This document shows positions 29,136 through 38,735 of a stretch of 64,000 bases of DNA, in pieces. The stretch covers positions 62,001-126,000 of the forward strand of contig NZ_JAGRQC010000001.1 in assembly GCF_018122655.1 (NCBI RefSeq). Reading direction: 5' to 3'. The notes under the pieces are model-generated. The model did no database searches. It was not told the origin of the DNA and saw only the letters and a program-made list of their open reading frames with translations. This stretch comes from Stakelama marina (GTDB taxonomy: Bacteria > Pseudomonadota > Alphaproteobacteria > Sphingomonadales > Sphingomonadaceae). Each line of letters begins with the position of its first letter. Position 1 is the stretch's first letter. The position numbers and the translations under genes were made by a program.

Positions 29136-29744
29136 TCAGTCTTCGATCATCCCGGCGGCAAAAGCCACGCGCAGTGCTTCCGACAGGCTTCGCACCTCCA
29201 GCTTTTCCATCATGTTGGCTCGGTAGATCTCAACGGTTCGCGGGCTGATTTCCAGATCCTGCGCGATCACCTTGTTCGAATTTCCGTCGATCAACCCTTC
29301 CAGCACATCCTGTTCGCGCGCCGACAGCCGTTCGAGTTTCGCCTTCGCCGTTTCGGTGCGCGCGGCTGCGCGGCCATCTTCGTCCAGCCGCGCAAATGCT
29401 ATTTCCACCGTTTTGAGAAGCTCTTCGGGCTCATAAGGTTTTTCGAGAAAATCGATTGCGCCGGCCTTCATCGCCTGGACGGCCAGTTGGACGTCGCCCT
29501 GGCCGGTCAGGATGACCGAAGAAAATTCCGGGCGGTCCCCGATCTGCTTCAACACGTCGAGCCCGGTCGCTCCCGGCATGTGGAAATCGAGCAGAACCGC
29601 GCCGGGGCCGAGATCGTCGAGTTCTTCAAGAAACGCGTCACCCGAGCGAAAACCGCGGATAATCGTGTTCTGATAGACCATCAGAAGCGCGTGGAGCGAT
29701 GCGCGGACCGCATCGTCGTCGTCAACGAGATAGATGCTGCGCAT
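29136..29744 (-). CDS. FixJ-type response regulator (receiver plus LuxR HTH)
   Basis: 202 aa. The receiver has VDDDDAVR, Asp53 (AVLLDFHMPGATGLDVL), the TGQGDV block typical of FixJ, and EKPYEPEELL. The LuxR-type HTH is near 145-195 (LSAREQDVLEGLIDGNSNKV, then EISPRTVEIYRANMMEKL). It overlaps the PAS histidine kinase upstream by one base, so the two form a two-component pair. Target genes are unknown; FixJ relatives control respiration or denitrification. Confidence 0.92.
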   Translation of the reverse strand: MRSIYLVDDDDAVRASLHALLMVYQNTIIRGFRSGDAFLEELDDLGPGAVLLDFHMPGATGLDVLKQIGDRPEFSSVILTGQGDVQLAVQAMKAGAIDFLEKPYEPEELLKTVEIAFARLDEDGRAAARTETAKAKLERLSAREQDVLEGLIDGNSNKVIAQDLEISPRTVEIYRANMMEKLEVRSLSEALRVAFAAGMIED

Positions 29745-32431
29745 TACGCAAGTTCCTCCTCTCGCATTGCCGGCAAGGTAAATCTGAACACGGCTCCCCC
29801 TTCTTCCTTGTTTTCCGCCGTCAATGTGCCGTCATGCGCCTCCACGATACGGCGACAGATCGACAGTCCTACACCCATGCCCGTTTTCTTGGTCGAAACG
29901 AAAGGGGTGTATAGCTGATCGAGCATATTGTCCGGCAATCCGGGGCCGCTGTCTTCGATGCACATCTCGATCACCTCGGCATCGATCTGTTTCGCGCGGA
30001 TACCGATGCGCCGCTGGTCCTTGGGCATTTTGCGCAATTCCTCGATCGCGTTGCGCAACAGGTTCACCAGGACTTGCTGGACCTGAACGCGGTCGGCCAG
30101 GGCGCGCGGCAGGTCGTCCGAAAGATCGATATCGAGCGTGATGTCGTACTGACCCCCGCCGAGTTGCATGAGCGCCACCGATTCTTCGACGACCTTGTCC
30201 AGGTGCAGCGGATGCATCTCGACTTCGCCACGCGATACGAACTGGCGCAAACGGCGGATGATGTCGCCCGCGCGCATCGCCTGTTCGGAGGCGAGCTGGA
30301 CAACTTCGGTGGCCTGTTCGGGCCGAGGAGCTTCGGGCTTCAGCATCATTTTCGCCGCGCCGAGGAAGTTGACCATCGCGGATAGCGGCTGATTGAGTTC
30401 GTGCGCGATACCGGCGGCGATTTCGCCCATCGTATTCACCCGCGACACATGAGCCAGCTCGGTGCGCAGGTCATACAGCCTTTCCTGGGCAAGCAGTCGT
30501 TCGCTGATGTCGCGCATGAAAATGGTGAAAAGACGCGATTTCTCGGTGCCGAATTCGCCCACCCAGACTTCGACAGGAACGTCACTGCCGTCGCGGTGAC
30601 GGGCCGTGAGCGTGCGCATTCCCGCCGGCGTCCGTGCGTGTTCCGCACTGAAATTTTCCGACAACCCGTTTCCGTCTGTGTCTTCCCGCGTCAGGAGCGT
30701 GACGGGCTGTCCGATGATTTCTTCGGCTGCATAGCCGAACAAGGCTTCGGCTGATTTGCTGAACGACAGCACCGTTCCCTGTTCGTCGACGATCAGCATC
30801 GTACTCGGCACGGTTTCAAGCACCGACCGAAACTGTTCGTTGCTGGCGCGCAGGGCACGATCCGCCTTCACGCGATCCGTCACGTCGATATTGACGCCGA
30901 CCGTTCCCGCCAACTCGCCATCCGCGTCGTATAGGCATCGCGATGATCCCTCGATCACGCGCTGCTCGCCACTCGGTGCGTTGAAACGGTAGGAGAAGCT
31001 GAACCGGCTGGACTTTTCAGCGACCGCACGTGCCAGGACACGTTCGATGACGGCGAGATCCTCCGGTTCGGTAAACCGCGTCCAGTCGTCAAACGAGGTT
31101 ATCTGGCCCGGTATCAGCCCAAGCCGCCGCTCTGCACCGAGCGACCAGCGCAGGTCGCCCGTCTTGCGGTCCCATTCGAAGATGCCGATCGAGTGTGCGT
31201 CGAGCGCCAGTTCGAGCCTTGCTTCGCTTTCGCGGAGAGCGGCGGTCGTCCTGGTCAGTTCCGAAATGTCGGTTACCGATAATACCAGCCGCAGCTTTTC
31301 GTCGGGGCGCTTTATCAGTCGCGCGTCTTCGACAATGGTGATGCGCTCGCCGTCCTTGCCGCATTCCTCGAGCGTTCGCGAAGCACTGAGGGCACCGTCG
31401 GCCAGCCGGGGAGCGGTGGCGGGTTGACCCCGTTCAGCGGTGTTCAGCAATTCATATTTCGATCTGCCGACCGCTTCGGCGTTGCTCCATCCGTACAGCC
31501 GCTCGCAACCTTCCGACCAGTGCAGGATCGTGCCGTCGCGGTCGGTAATCATCACTGCCGCCGAATCCAGCGCCTCGGTGGTTTGGTAGAGTGCTGCCTG
31601 GCTGCGAGCGATGCCTCGCGCTGCCCAAAGGACAATCGCCGATAGCGTTACGACATTGCCACATGCAGCCAGAACGCCGGCCAACGGGGCGGAGAGAGTG
31701 TCGGATCGGACGAGCAGCAGCTCGACAACCATCATGACCACCGGGACGATCAGGACGGCAGGGAAGGCGGTTCTAAGGATTCGACCGGACGCGCCCGACC
31801 GGAAAAGGGTCGGCCAGCCCGATTCCTGACGCAGCGCCAAAATGGCGGTTGCAAGCAGAACGGAACAGAGCGCGGCTGCCGGCGACATCAGAAGGTAGCG
31901 GCCCAGCGCCCCTTCTTCGATCAGGTCCGATGCCAGCGTCACGAACGACATTACCGCGAACGCGAGCGTGAGGCTGGCGAAGATCACCGACGCGGCGCCG
32001 GCGCTGCGTTGTGGGCGCTGGGCAAGCAGGGTCGCGAGCGTCAGGAGCAGCAGGTCCGCCACTGGTGTCGCGGTTGTCGAGACCGGACCGACGAAATTCA
32101 AAAACACCCAGTTGGGCACGGTCACCGATGCGACTTGCTGGGTCGCGAACAGGATCAGAACCAGTGCGGGGACCGTCAGCAGAGCCGTCGCAACGTCGCG
32201 ATCGCCGCGAATATGGGCGAGCAGCGAAAAGGCCAGACAGGCAAATCCGGTCATCGCCAGCGGCACCGGCATAAGGTCGATACCGAACACTGACGTGACC
32301 GAAGAAGCGCCGATTCCCATTCGGGCAAGCGCCAATAGCGATATTACGAGGGCAAGCCCGGCACAAACACGCGCGATACGCTCAATCTGCGTAGTGTCTA
32401 TTCTTGTGGTTTCACGAAGCCTGGAAACCAT
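29744..32431 (-). CDS. Membrane PAS sensor histidine kinase, FixL-like output
   Basis: 895 aa. About eight N-terminal membrane helices (residues ~20-280) form a MASE-like sensory region. Three PAS domains follow (beginning near SAAVMITDRDGTILHWSEGC, ALDAHSIGIFEWDRKTGDLR and SVLETVPSTMLIVDEQGTVL). The kinase core has the H-box MGEIAAGIAHELNQPLSAMV, N-box LVNLLRNAIEELRK and G-boxes EDSGPGLPD and GMGVGLSICRRIVEAHDG. The last PAS and H-box resemble FixL, but the haem-binding His region of FixL is not evident. The ATG was chosen with AGG 5 bases upstream; a GTG two codons earlier is possible. Pairs with the FixJ-like regulator. Confidence 0.9.
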   Translation of the reverse strand: MVSRLRETTRIDTTQIERIARVCAGLALVISLLALARMGIGASSVTSVFGIDLMPVPLAMTGFACLAFSLLAHIRGDRDVATALLTVPALVLILFATQQVASVTVPNWVFLNFVGPVSTTATPVADLLLLTLATLLAQRPQRSAGAASVIFASLTLAFAVMSFVTLASDLIEEGALGRYLLMSPAAALCSVLLATAILALRQESGWPTLFRSGASGRILRTAFPAVLIVPVVMMVVELLLVRSDTLSAPLAGVLAACGNVVTLSAIVLWAARGIARSQAALYQTTEALDSAAVMITDRDGTILHWSEGCERLYGWSNAEAVGRSKYELLNTAERGQPATAPRLADGALSASRTLEECGKDGERITIVEDARLIKRPDEKLRLVLSVTDISELTRTTAALRESEARLELALDAHSIGIFEWDRKTGDLRWSLGAERRLGLIPGQITSFDDWTRFTEPEDLAVIERVLARAVAEKSSRFSFSYRFNAPSGEQRVIEGSSRCLYDADGELAGTVGVNIDVTDRVKADRALRASNEQFRSVLETVPSTMLIVDEQGTVLSFSKSAEALFGYAAEEIIGQPVTLLTREDTDGNGLSENFSAEHARTPAGMRTLTARHRDGSDVPVEVWVGEFGTEKSRLFTIFMRDISERLLAQERLYDLRTELAHVSRVNTMGEIAAGIAHELNQPLSAMVNFLGAAKMMLKPEAPRPEQATEVVQLASEQAMRAGDIIRRLRQFVSRGEVEMHPLHLDKVVEESVALMQLGGGQYDITLDIDLSDDLPRALADRVQVQQVLVNLLRNAIEELRKMPKDQRRIGIRAKQIDAEVIEMCIEDSGPGLPDNMLDQLYTPFVSTKKTGMGVGLSICRRIVEAHDGTLTAENKEEGGAVFRFTLPAMREEELA

Positions 32432-32447
32432 ACGCACCTATTCATTA

Positions 32448-32601
32448 CCTAAACCGCGCAGTATCGCGCGGCATCTTAGGCCTGCGTTACGAAACTTGGT
32501 TAGGAAGCGTAGGGACAAAAGACACCATTTTGAACCTAATTTGTCCGCTGCCGATCGAAAAAGCCGTGATCGGTTTCTGAACACCTCCCCGATCTTCCTA
32601 A
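32448..32601. repeat. Cluster of five CCTAA/TTAGG pentamers upstream of chemotaxis operon 2
   Basis: CCTAA occurs at 32448, 32535 and 32597, and its complement TTAGG at 32476 and 32500, all within 155 bases between the divergent kinase gene and the second chemotaxis operon. In GC-rich DNA five copies are more than chance would give. They could be binding half-sites for a regulator of either operon. Otherwise this 263-base gap holds no gene. Confidence 0.3.
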
Positions 32602-32694
32602 TATGTGACCGACGGACGGTGAAGCGCCCATGCGTCGCTCATCCGATGCCGATCCGCCGTTCAGGCGATGTGGTCAGCCCGTGGGGAGTCTTAC

Positions 32695-33027
32695 GTGACG
32701 ATTTTCGATGTCGGCAGCGAGCTGACGGTGCAGACCGTCGCTGAAGTCGCGCCTCGACTGCAAGGTGAGCTCGCCGGAGGGTATCCGGTGACGGTCGACC
32801 TTTCGGCGGCCGACAGCATCGACGTGGCCGGCGTTCAGCTGCTGCTCAGCGCGCGCCGCTCGGCCGAAGCCGCCGGTGGAGACCTGAAGCTGGCTGACCC
32901 GTGCCATCCGCCGCTGACGGCGGTGCTGAAGCGCATGGGCATTCTGGATGCCGATGGCATGCCGCAATCCACCGATGCCGCCTTCTGGGCGCCGGACGCC
33001 AACCTTTCCGAATGCGAGGAATCATGA
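32695..33027 (+). CDS. STAS-domain protein, chemotaxis operon 2
   Basis: 110 aa. STAS-domain pattern: FDVGSELTVQTVAEVAPRLQ, PVTVDLSAADSIDVAGVQLL with the candidate Ser in DSID, then LLSARRSAEAAGGDLKLADP. GTG start chosen because GGGGAG lies 7 bases upstream; an ATG nine codons earlier lacks such a site. Its stop overlaps cheY (ATGA). It is a paralogue-like counterpart to the STAS gene at 24204, in the same position ahead of cheY and cheA. Role unknown. Confidence 0.82.
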   Translation: MTIFDVGSELTVQTVAEVAPRLQGELAGGYPVTVDLSAADSIDVAGVQLLLSARRSAEAAGGDLKLADPCHPPLTAVLKRMGILDADGMPQSTDAAFWAPDANLSECEES

Positions 33028-33389
33028 GCAAGACGATCCTGACCATCGACGATTCGCCATCGATCCGGCAGATGGTCGCGATGACGCTGGCCGCCGAAGG
33101 GCACCAGGTCATCGAGGCCGGAAACGGGTCCGAAGGCTATGCCAAGGCAAGCACCAACACCGTCCATGCGGTGGTGGTCGACCTCAACATGCCGGTGATG
33201 AATGGCATCGAGTTCATCCGCAAATATCGCCAGCACCCGTCGAGCAAGGGCGTTCCCATCGTTCTGCTCACCACCGAGTCCGACGAAGCGCTGAAGCGCG
33301 AGGCGCGGGCGGCTGGTGCCACCGGCTGGATGGTCAAGCCGTTCAACCCGACGCAGCTCGTGTCGGTCATCAAGAAGGTCACCGGCTGA
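33024..33389 (+). CDS. cheY: CheY-type response regulator (cluster 2)
   Basis: 121-aa receiver: ILTIDDSPSIRQMVAMTLAA, Asp53 in VVVDLNMPVMNGIEFI, Thr in LLTTESDEALKREA and Lys in GWMVKPFNPTQL. Closest in the window to the CheY at 23842 (same length, same GATGW ending). It overlaps the STAS gene by four bases (ATGA) and cheA by one (TGATG). Confidence 0.93.
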   Translation: MSKTILTIDDSPSIRQMVAMTLAAEGHQVIEAGNGSEGYAKASTNTVHAVVVDLNMPVMNGIEFIRKYRQHPSSKGVPIVLLTTESDEALKREARAAGATGWMVKPFNPTQLVSVIKKVTG

Positions 33390-35374
33390 TGACCCGCGTC
33401 GATCCAGCCGAGACCTTTCGGCAGGAGGCGCAGGAGTTGCTCGAGCAGCTGGAGACCACGCTGCTCGACCTCGAACAGGCGCCTGCCGATCGCGAACTTG
33501 TCGACGCCGCGTTCCGCGCGCTGCACACGATCAAGGGATCGGGGGCGATGTTCGGATTCACCGCGGTCGCCGAGTTCGTCCACGGTTTCGAAACCGCTTT
33601 CGACCGCGTTCGCAAGAGCGGCCAGCCGATCTCTGCCGATCTGGTGACGCTTGCGCTCCAGGCGCGCGACCATGTCGATGGCCTTATCAATGATCCCGAC
33701 GCCGATACTGCAGGCGGTGCGCGCATCCTGACCGCGCTCGACGCGATCGCGCCGCAGGAAGGTGGCGCCTCCGATGCGTCCGTGGCGGAACCCGTTTCCA
33801 CCGCAGCCGCAGACGGTGTCGCCGGTCGCTGGCGCGTCCGGTTCAAGCTGCCCGCGGACGCCCTGGCAATGGGCACCAACCCGCTTCTGCGGCTCGACGA
33901 GCTTGCCGAGATCGGGCCCGCGACCATTTCGGCGCTGACCGACGATATTCCTCTGCTCGACGAGCTTGATCCCGAATGCTGCTATATCGGGTGGGAGGTC
34001 GTCATCGAGGCGACCGATCCGCAGGCGGCGATCGAGGACGTGTTCCTGTTCCAGGGCGACGATCTCGACCTTGAGGTTTCGCGGATCGACGAACCTGCTG
34101 GAGAAGCGGCGGCGGTGCCGGGCGATGCACCGGAGGAAAAGGCCGCGCCGCGCAGTGAGGTCGTCACCGCCACCAGCGCGCCCGCTGCGAAGGCCGCGCT
34201 GCTCCGCGTGCCTGCCGAACGGCTCGATGCGCTGATGGATCAGGTCGGCGAGCTCGTGATCGCCCAGACCCGTCTCAGCGAGCTGACTGCCGATGGCGCG
34301 CCGCCCGCGCTTCAGGGCATCGCCGAGGAACTCGAACGGCTGATCGGCGGTCTGCGCGACACCAGCATGGGAATTCGCATGGTCCCGATCGGCAGCCTGT
34401 TCGGTCGTTTCCGCAGGCTCGTGTCCGATCTTTCGCGGTCGCTCGGCAAGGAGATCGAATTCGTCACGTCGGGCGAGGAGACCGAGCTCGACAAGACGGT
34501 GATCGAGCGCCTGGCAGACCCGCTCGTGCACCTTATCCGCAACGCGGTGGATCACGGCCTCGAAAATCCCGATGCGCGCGTGGCGGCGGGGAAACCTGCC
34601 GCCGGCACCGTCAGGCTCGCGGCGATATATTCGGGTGCCGAGGTCACGGTGACGCTGACCGACGACGGCGCCGGCCTGAATGCGGCGCGCATCCGCCAGA
34701 AAGCGGAGGAAAACGGGATTATCAGTCCCGATGCCGAGATGCGCGACGAGGAAATCTATCCGCTGATCTTCGCGCCCGGCTTTTCGACCGCCGCCGAGGT
34801 CACTGAACTGTCCGGCCGCGGTGTCGGCATGGACGTCGTCAAGCAGACCATCGAGGCGCTGCGCGGCACGATCGACCTGACGAGCGAACCGGGGCGCGGC
34901 ACGACGATCACGCTGCGCCTGCCGCTGACGCTCGCGATCATCGACGGCATGCTCGTGCGCGTCGGCGACGGGCGCTACTCGATCCCCATGGCGGCGGTCG
35001 AGGAGTGCGTCGAGCTTCCGGCGTCGGCAGTCGACCGCCGGGGTCGCGATTTCCTTAACATCCGGGGACAGATCGTACCGTTCCTACGGCTTCGCGAACT
35101 GTTTCGCGCCGAAGGCGAAACGAGCGACTTCCAGAAGGTCGTCGTCGTGTCGGCGGGCGATGCGCGTGTCGGGCTGGCGGTCGATCAGATCCTCGGCAAC
35201 CACCAGGTCGTCATCAAGCAGCTTTCGCGGCTCCATTCGGGCCTGAACTCCTTTTCGGGAGCGACGATCCTGGGCGACGGCAGCGTTTCGCTGATCCTGA
35301 ACGTGGCGCAACTGATCGGCATGGGTGCGATGAAGCGCACGCCTGCCGGCATCGAGGAAAGGGAAGCAGCATGA
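33389..35374 (+). CDS. cheA: Chemotaxis histidine kinase CheA (cluster 2)
   Basis: 661 aa. HPt with His46 (FRALHTIKGSGAMFGF); a P2-like region (RWRVRFKLPADALAMGTNPL, then RLDELAEIG) like that in the other CheA; dimerisation helix (LDALMDQVGELVIAQTRLSE); ATPase (LIRNAVDHGLENPDARV; DDGAGLN; SGRGVGMDVVKQTIEAL); C-terminal CheW-like domain (LVRVGDGRYSIPMAAVEECV). The ATG overlaps the cheY stop. It likely runs a separate array with the receptor at 35987, though cross-talk with cluster 1 is possible. Confidence 0.95.
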   Translation: MTRVDPAETFRQEAQELLEQLETTLLDLEQAPADRELVDAAFRALHTIKGSGAMFGFTAVAEFVHGFETAFDRVRKSGQPISADLVTLALQARDHVDGLINDPDADTAGGARILTALDAIAPQEGGASDASVAEPVSTAAADGVAGRWRVRFKLPADALAMGTNPLLRLDELAEIGPATISALTDDIPLLDELDPECCYIGWEVVIEATDPQAAIEDVFLFQGDDLDLEVSRIDEPAGEAAAVPGDAPEEKAAPRSEVVTATSAPAAKAALLRVPAERLDALMDQVGELVIAQTRLSELTADGAPPALQGIAEELERLIGGLRDTSMGIRMVPIGSLFGRFRRLVSDLSRSLGKEIEFVTSGEETELDKTVIERLADPLVHLIRNAVDHGLENPDARVAAGKPAAGTVRLAAIYSGAEVTVTLTDDGAGLNAARIRQKAEENGIISPDAEMRDEEIYPLIFAPGFSTAAEVTELSGRGVGMDVVKQTIEALRGTIDLTSEPGRGTTITLRLPLTLAIIDGMLVRVGDGRYSIPMAAVEECVELPASAVDRRGRDFLNIRGQIVPFLRLRELFRAEGETSDFQKVVVVSAGDARVGLAVDQILGNHQVVIKQLSRLHSGLNSFSGATILGDGSVSLILNVAQLIGMGAMKRTPAGIEEREAA

Positions 35375-35841
35375 GCGACCGGCTGATCTTTCGTCTGGTC
35401 GACCAGATGTTCGCGATCGAGGCGAGCTGCGTATGCGAAATCCTGGAAGTCGCGCCGGTGACGCGCGTGCCGGGCGCGCCAGCTTATGCCGATGGTCTGG
35501 TCAATGTTCGCGGGCGGATCGTACCGCTGACCGACCTGCGCGTGATGTTCGGATGCGAACGCCGCGCGGCCGACCATGACACGCGCATCATCGTCGTGGA
35601 AATCACGCTCGATGGCGAGCCGTTGACGGTCGCCATCATGGCCGATGCGGTCACTGCGGTCAGCGATATCGACGAGCGCGACTTTCAGCCGACGCCGTCG
35701 GTGGGGATGCGCTGGCCGCGCGAATATGTCCGCGCGATCGTGCAACGCGACGACGGCTTCATCATCATTCCCGATCTGTCGACGATCTTCGAGGCGATAA
35801 GCCGATCGGCCGACCGGTCGGATATTCCGGAGGCCGCGTGA
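35371..35841 (+). CDS. cheW: CheW-like coupling protein (cluster 2, first copy)
   Basis: 156 aa, one CheW domain: [40 protein letters not shown] with the NVRG motif, and [19 protein letters not shown] ending. It overlaps cheA (ATGA). CheW domains that follow CheA and precede an mcp gene often couple a dedicated receptor. The 145 bases to the receptor gene contain no other gene. Confidence 0.88.
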   Translation: MSDRLIFRLVDQMFAIEASCVCEILEVAPVTRVPGAPAYADGLVNVRGRIVPLTDLRVMFGCERRAADHDTRIIVVEITLDGEPLTVAIMADAVTAVSDIDERDFQPTPSVGMRWPREYVRAIVQRDDGFIIIPDLSTIFEAISRSADRSDIPEAA

Positions 35842-35986
35842 GAATGGCCGCGTAACCGGCGGATCTGCAGGTGGTCGAGAACAGTCGGCCCGAGCAGTCG
35901 CCATCTTCTTAACACGCATTCGGTCCGTGTCCCGACAGCCAAGGGTGCTGAAGATACGGTTCGTTCACTCTCGAAAGGACTTTCCC

Positions 35987-37366
35987 GTGCGCTGGTTCCA
36001 AGCAAATGCACCGATCCGCAAAAAGCTCTCCGTCGCCTTCGGGACGATGGTGATGCTGATCGTGGCCGTCATCGCGGCCGAATTCTTCCTCGGCGGTCAT
36101 TACACGCTGATGATCGGTGGCGTCAGCACAACGCTGGGCATCGTGTTCGGCTATCTTTTCCGCAAGGCGATCGCCGATCCCTATGTCACGACCGTCTTGC
36201 GTATGGAGGGACTTGCCGATGGCGATCTCGAAAGCCCCATCCAGTTCACCGACTATACCGACTGCGTCGGACGTCTGACCCGCGCCATGCACACTTTCCG
36301 CGATGCCGCCGTCGATCAGAAGATGGTCGTGCACACGCTGCAGGACGCGCTCAACCGCCTTTCCAAGGGGGATCTGACCGTTCGCGTGGAAGCCGATTTC
36401 CCGGCCGCCTATCAGGAACTGAAAACCAATTTCAATACCGCGCTCGATCGCCTTTCTGGCGTGATGACCGAGGTTGCCTCGGCGGTCCGCAACGTTGCAT
36501 CTGGCGGCCAGCAGATGTCGGCCACCGCCGAACAGCTTTCGCAGGGTGCGACCGAGCAGGCGGCCTCGACCGAAGAAGCATCGGCTTCCATGGAAGAGAT
36601 GACCGCGACGATCAAGCAGAGCGCCGACAATGCGGTACAGACCGAAACGATCGCTCGCAATTCGGCTGAAAGCGCGACGCAGAGCGGCAAGACCGTTGCA
36701 GAGGCTGTCGCCGCGATGCAGACGATCGCCGAAAAGATCATGGTCGTGCAGGAAATCGCTCGCCAGACCGACCTGCTCGCGCTGAACGCCGCGGTCGAGG
36801 CGGCACGTGCCGGCGAACATGGTCGCGGCTTCGCCGTGGTGGCGTCCGAAGTGCGCAAGCTCGCCGAGCGCAGCCAGGCGGCAGCGGCCGAGATTTCGGG
36901 CCTTTCCGCAACGACGGTCCAGTCGGCGCAGACCGCTGGCGAGATGCTCGGCAAGCTCGTACCCGACATTCAGCGCACCGCGCAGCTTGTCGAGGAAATC
37001 TCCGCCGCCGCGCGTGAACAGACGATCGGCGCGTCGCAGATCAACACCGCGATCCAGCAGCTCGATAAGGTTGCACAGCAGAATACGAGCGCTGCCGAGC
37101 AGATGTCGTCGACATCCGATGAACTGGCCGGCCAGGCCGAACAGCTTCAGCGCACGATCAGCTATTTCAACGTCGATGGCGGCGGCGAGCGTTCGTTCGC
37201 CAAGCCGGCTCGCCCGAAGCGCGGCGCGATCGAGCGCGAACTGGCGATCGTCTCTCCGCAGCTGAAAGGCCGTGGCGGTTCGGGCGATGCGTTCGACTTC
37301 GATCTCGATGGTGAGGACGGCGAGGACGGTCTCGACGCACAGTTCGTGCGCCGCGGCGCGGCCTGA
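35987..37366 (+). CDS. Methyl-accepting chemotaxis protein without periplasmic sensor (cluster 2)
   Basis: 459 aa. Two adjacent N-terminal membrane helices with a very short loop ([37 protein letters not shown]), two HAMP-like stretches ([40 protein letters not shown]) and a canonical hairpin ([20 protein letters not shown], then [17 protein letters not shown]). Its N-terminal 150 residues align with the receptor at 27045, including [12 protein letters not shown] and TFRDAAV. The C-terminus is acidic and lacks a WxxF tail. GTG start chosen by alignment with that receptor and AAAGGA upstream. Probably an energy- or cytoplasm-sensing receptor for this cluster. Confidence 0.92.
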   Translation: MRWFQANAPIRKKLSVAFGTMVMLIVAVIAAEFFLGGHYTLMIGGVSTTLGIVFGYLFRKAIADPYVTTVLRMEGLADGDLESPIQFTDYTDCVGRLTRAMHTFRDAAVDQKMVVHTLQDALNRLSKGDLTVRVEADFPAAYQELKTNFNTALDRLSGVMTEVASAVRNVASGGQQMSATAEQLSQGATEQAASTEEASASMEEMTATIKQSADNAVQTETIARNSAESATQSGKTVAEAVAAMQTIAEKIMVVQEIARQTDLLALNAAVEAARAGEHGRGFAVVASEVRKLAERSQAAAAEISGLSATTVQSAQTAGEMLGKLVPDIQRTAQLVEEISAAAREQTIGASQINTAIQQLDKVAQQNTSAAEQMSSTSDELAGQAEQLQRTISYFNVDGGGERSFAKPARPKRGAIERELAIVSPQLKGRGGSGDAFDFDLDGEDGEDGLDAQFVRRGAA

Positions 37367-37380
37367 AACGGAGCAAGGCG

Positions 37381-37869
37381 ATGAGCACGCAGCTCACTTA
37401 TGTCACGCTCGGCGCCGGGGACGAGGTATTTGGCGTACCGGTCGGCGAGGTGCAGGAAATCCTCGCCGCCGGTGCGATCGCCCGACTGCCGCAGATGCCG
37501 CGCCACTTGCTGGGCCTGATCGACATTCGTGGCGAAACCGTGCCCGTTGCCGACCTGCGCCGGTTGCTCGATCTGCCCGACGTTGTGGATGGCGAACAGA
37601 CCCGGATCGTGGTGCTGCAATTCCCCGCCGACGGACAGGCGGCCCCACGCGTCGGCCTTCGTGTCGACCGTGTGTTCGAGGTGACGCAGCTCGATAGCGA
37701 TACGCTCGAGCCGCCCGAGGCGATCGGTGTCACCGCGTCGCGCGCGATCATCGGGGTGGGACGCCGCAACGGGGCGTTCGTCACGGTGCTCGACTTCGCG
37801 GCACTGGTGGGCCGCGACGCGCGCAAGGCGTTGGCGGAGAACGTGCTGGAGCCGTGCGATGGGTGTTGA
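37381..37869 (+). CDS. cheW: CheW-like coupling protein (cluster 2, second copy)
   Basis: 162 aa: YVTLGAGDEVFGVPVGEVQE, LIDIRGETVPVADLRRLLDL, GLRVDRVFEVTQLD. It lies 14 bases after the receptor stop and its 3' end overlaps cheR by 11 bases. With the copy at 35371 it gives two CheW proteins in one operon; one may pair with the receptor and the other with CheA. Confidence 0.92.
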   Translation: MSTQLTYVTLGAGDEVFGVPVGEVQEILAAGAIARLPQMPRHLLGLIDIRGETVPVADLRRLLDLPDVVDGEQTRIVVLQFPADGQAAPRVGLRVDRVFEVTQLDSDTLEPPEAIGVTASRAIIGVGRRNGAFVTVLDFAALVGRDARKALAENVLEPCDGC

Positions 37870-38734
37870 ACACTGGTCGGCGGCGCGTGCCCAGCCGATG
37901 GACGATACGCTTTCGCTCCGCGACTTTCGCAAGATTGCCGCGAGCGTCAACGAAACCTCGGGTATCAAGCTGCCCGACGGCAAGCGCATGATGCTGGAAG
38001 GGCGGGTGCGCAAGCGTGCGTTGCAGGCGGGCTTCGCTTCAATTGCCGCTTATTGCGGCTACCTTTTCAACAAGGGCGGCTTGGCCGAGGAATTGCCGTA
38101 TCTCGTCGACGTGGCGACCACGAACAAGACCGACTTCTTCCGCGAGCCCGATCACTTCACCTTTCTCGAGCGGACCGCCGTGCCGGCGCTACTTGCGTGC
38201 GACCGGCCACAACCGCCGCGACTGAAAATGTGGAGTGCCGCGAGCTCGAACGGGGCCGAGATCTATACCATCGCGATGGTTCTTGCCGACATGGTTGCGG
38301 CGGGACAGGCGTTCGACTGGCATATCCTCGGCACCGATCTGAGCGCGTCGATGATCGCCGATGCGAAGCGGGCGGTTTATTCGCAGGATGTCATCGCGCC
38401 GGTGCCCGATGCGAAACAGTCGCGCTACGTCATGTTCGCGCGTGCGCCGGGCGTCATTCCCAAGGTGCGCATTGCGCCCGAATTGCGCTGCCATACCGAG
38501 TTCCGGACGCTGAACCTGATGGACAAGCGGTACAATGTCGACCGCGACTTCGACGTCATCTTCCTGCGCAACGTGCTGATCTATTTCGAACCCGAAGATC
38601 AGGAAGCGGTCGTGATGCGTCTTCGCCAGCACCTTCGCCCCGGGGGGTATCTGGTGCTTGGTCATGCGGAATCGATGGTGGGCACCCGCCTGGGTTGGTC
38701 CCAGGTCGCGCCCGCTGTTTTCCAGGAGTGCTGA
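37859..38734 (+). CDS. cheR: Chemoreceptor methyltransferase CheR (cluster 2)
   Basis: 291 aa. N-domain (LSLRDFRKIAASVNETSGIK, then GKRMMLEGRVRKRAL), the TTNKTDFFREPDHFTFL block, SAM-binding motif (KMWSAASSNGAEIYTIAMVL; a usual Gly-Cys pair is replaced by Ala-Ala), HILGTDLSASMIADAKRAV, and DVIFLRNVLIYFEPED. The ATG is preceded by GCGAT-rich sequence and overlaps cheW by 11 bases. Methylates receptors of this cluster. Confidence 0.94.
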   Translation: MGVEHWSAARAQPMDDTLSLRDFRKIAASVNETSGIKLPDGKRMMLEGRVRKRALQAGFASIAAYCGYLFNKGGLAEELPYLVDVATTNKTDFFREPDHFTFLERTAVPALLACDRPQPPRLKMWSAASSNGAEIYTIAMVLADMVAAGQAFDWHILGTDLSASMIADAKRAVYSQDVIAPVPDAKQSRYVMFARAPGVIPKVRIAPELRCHTEFRTLNLMDKRYNVDRDFDVIFLRNVLIYFEPEDQEAVVMRLRQHLRPGGYLVLGHAESMVGTRLGWSQVAPAVFQEC

Positions 38735-38735
38735 C

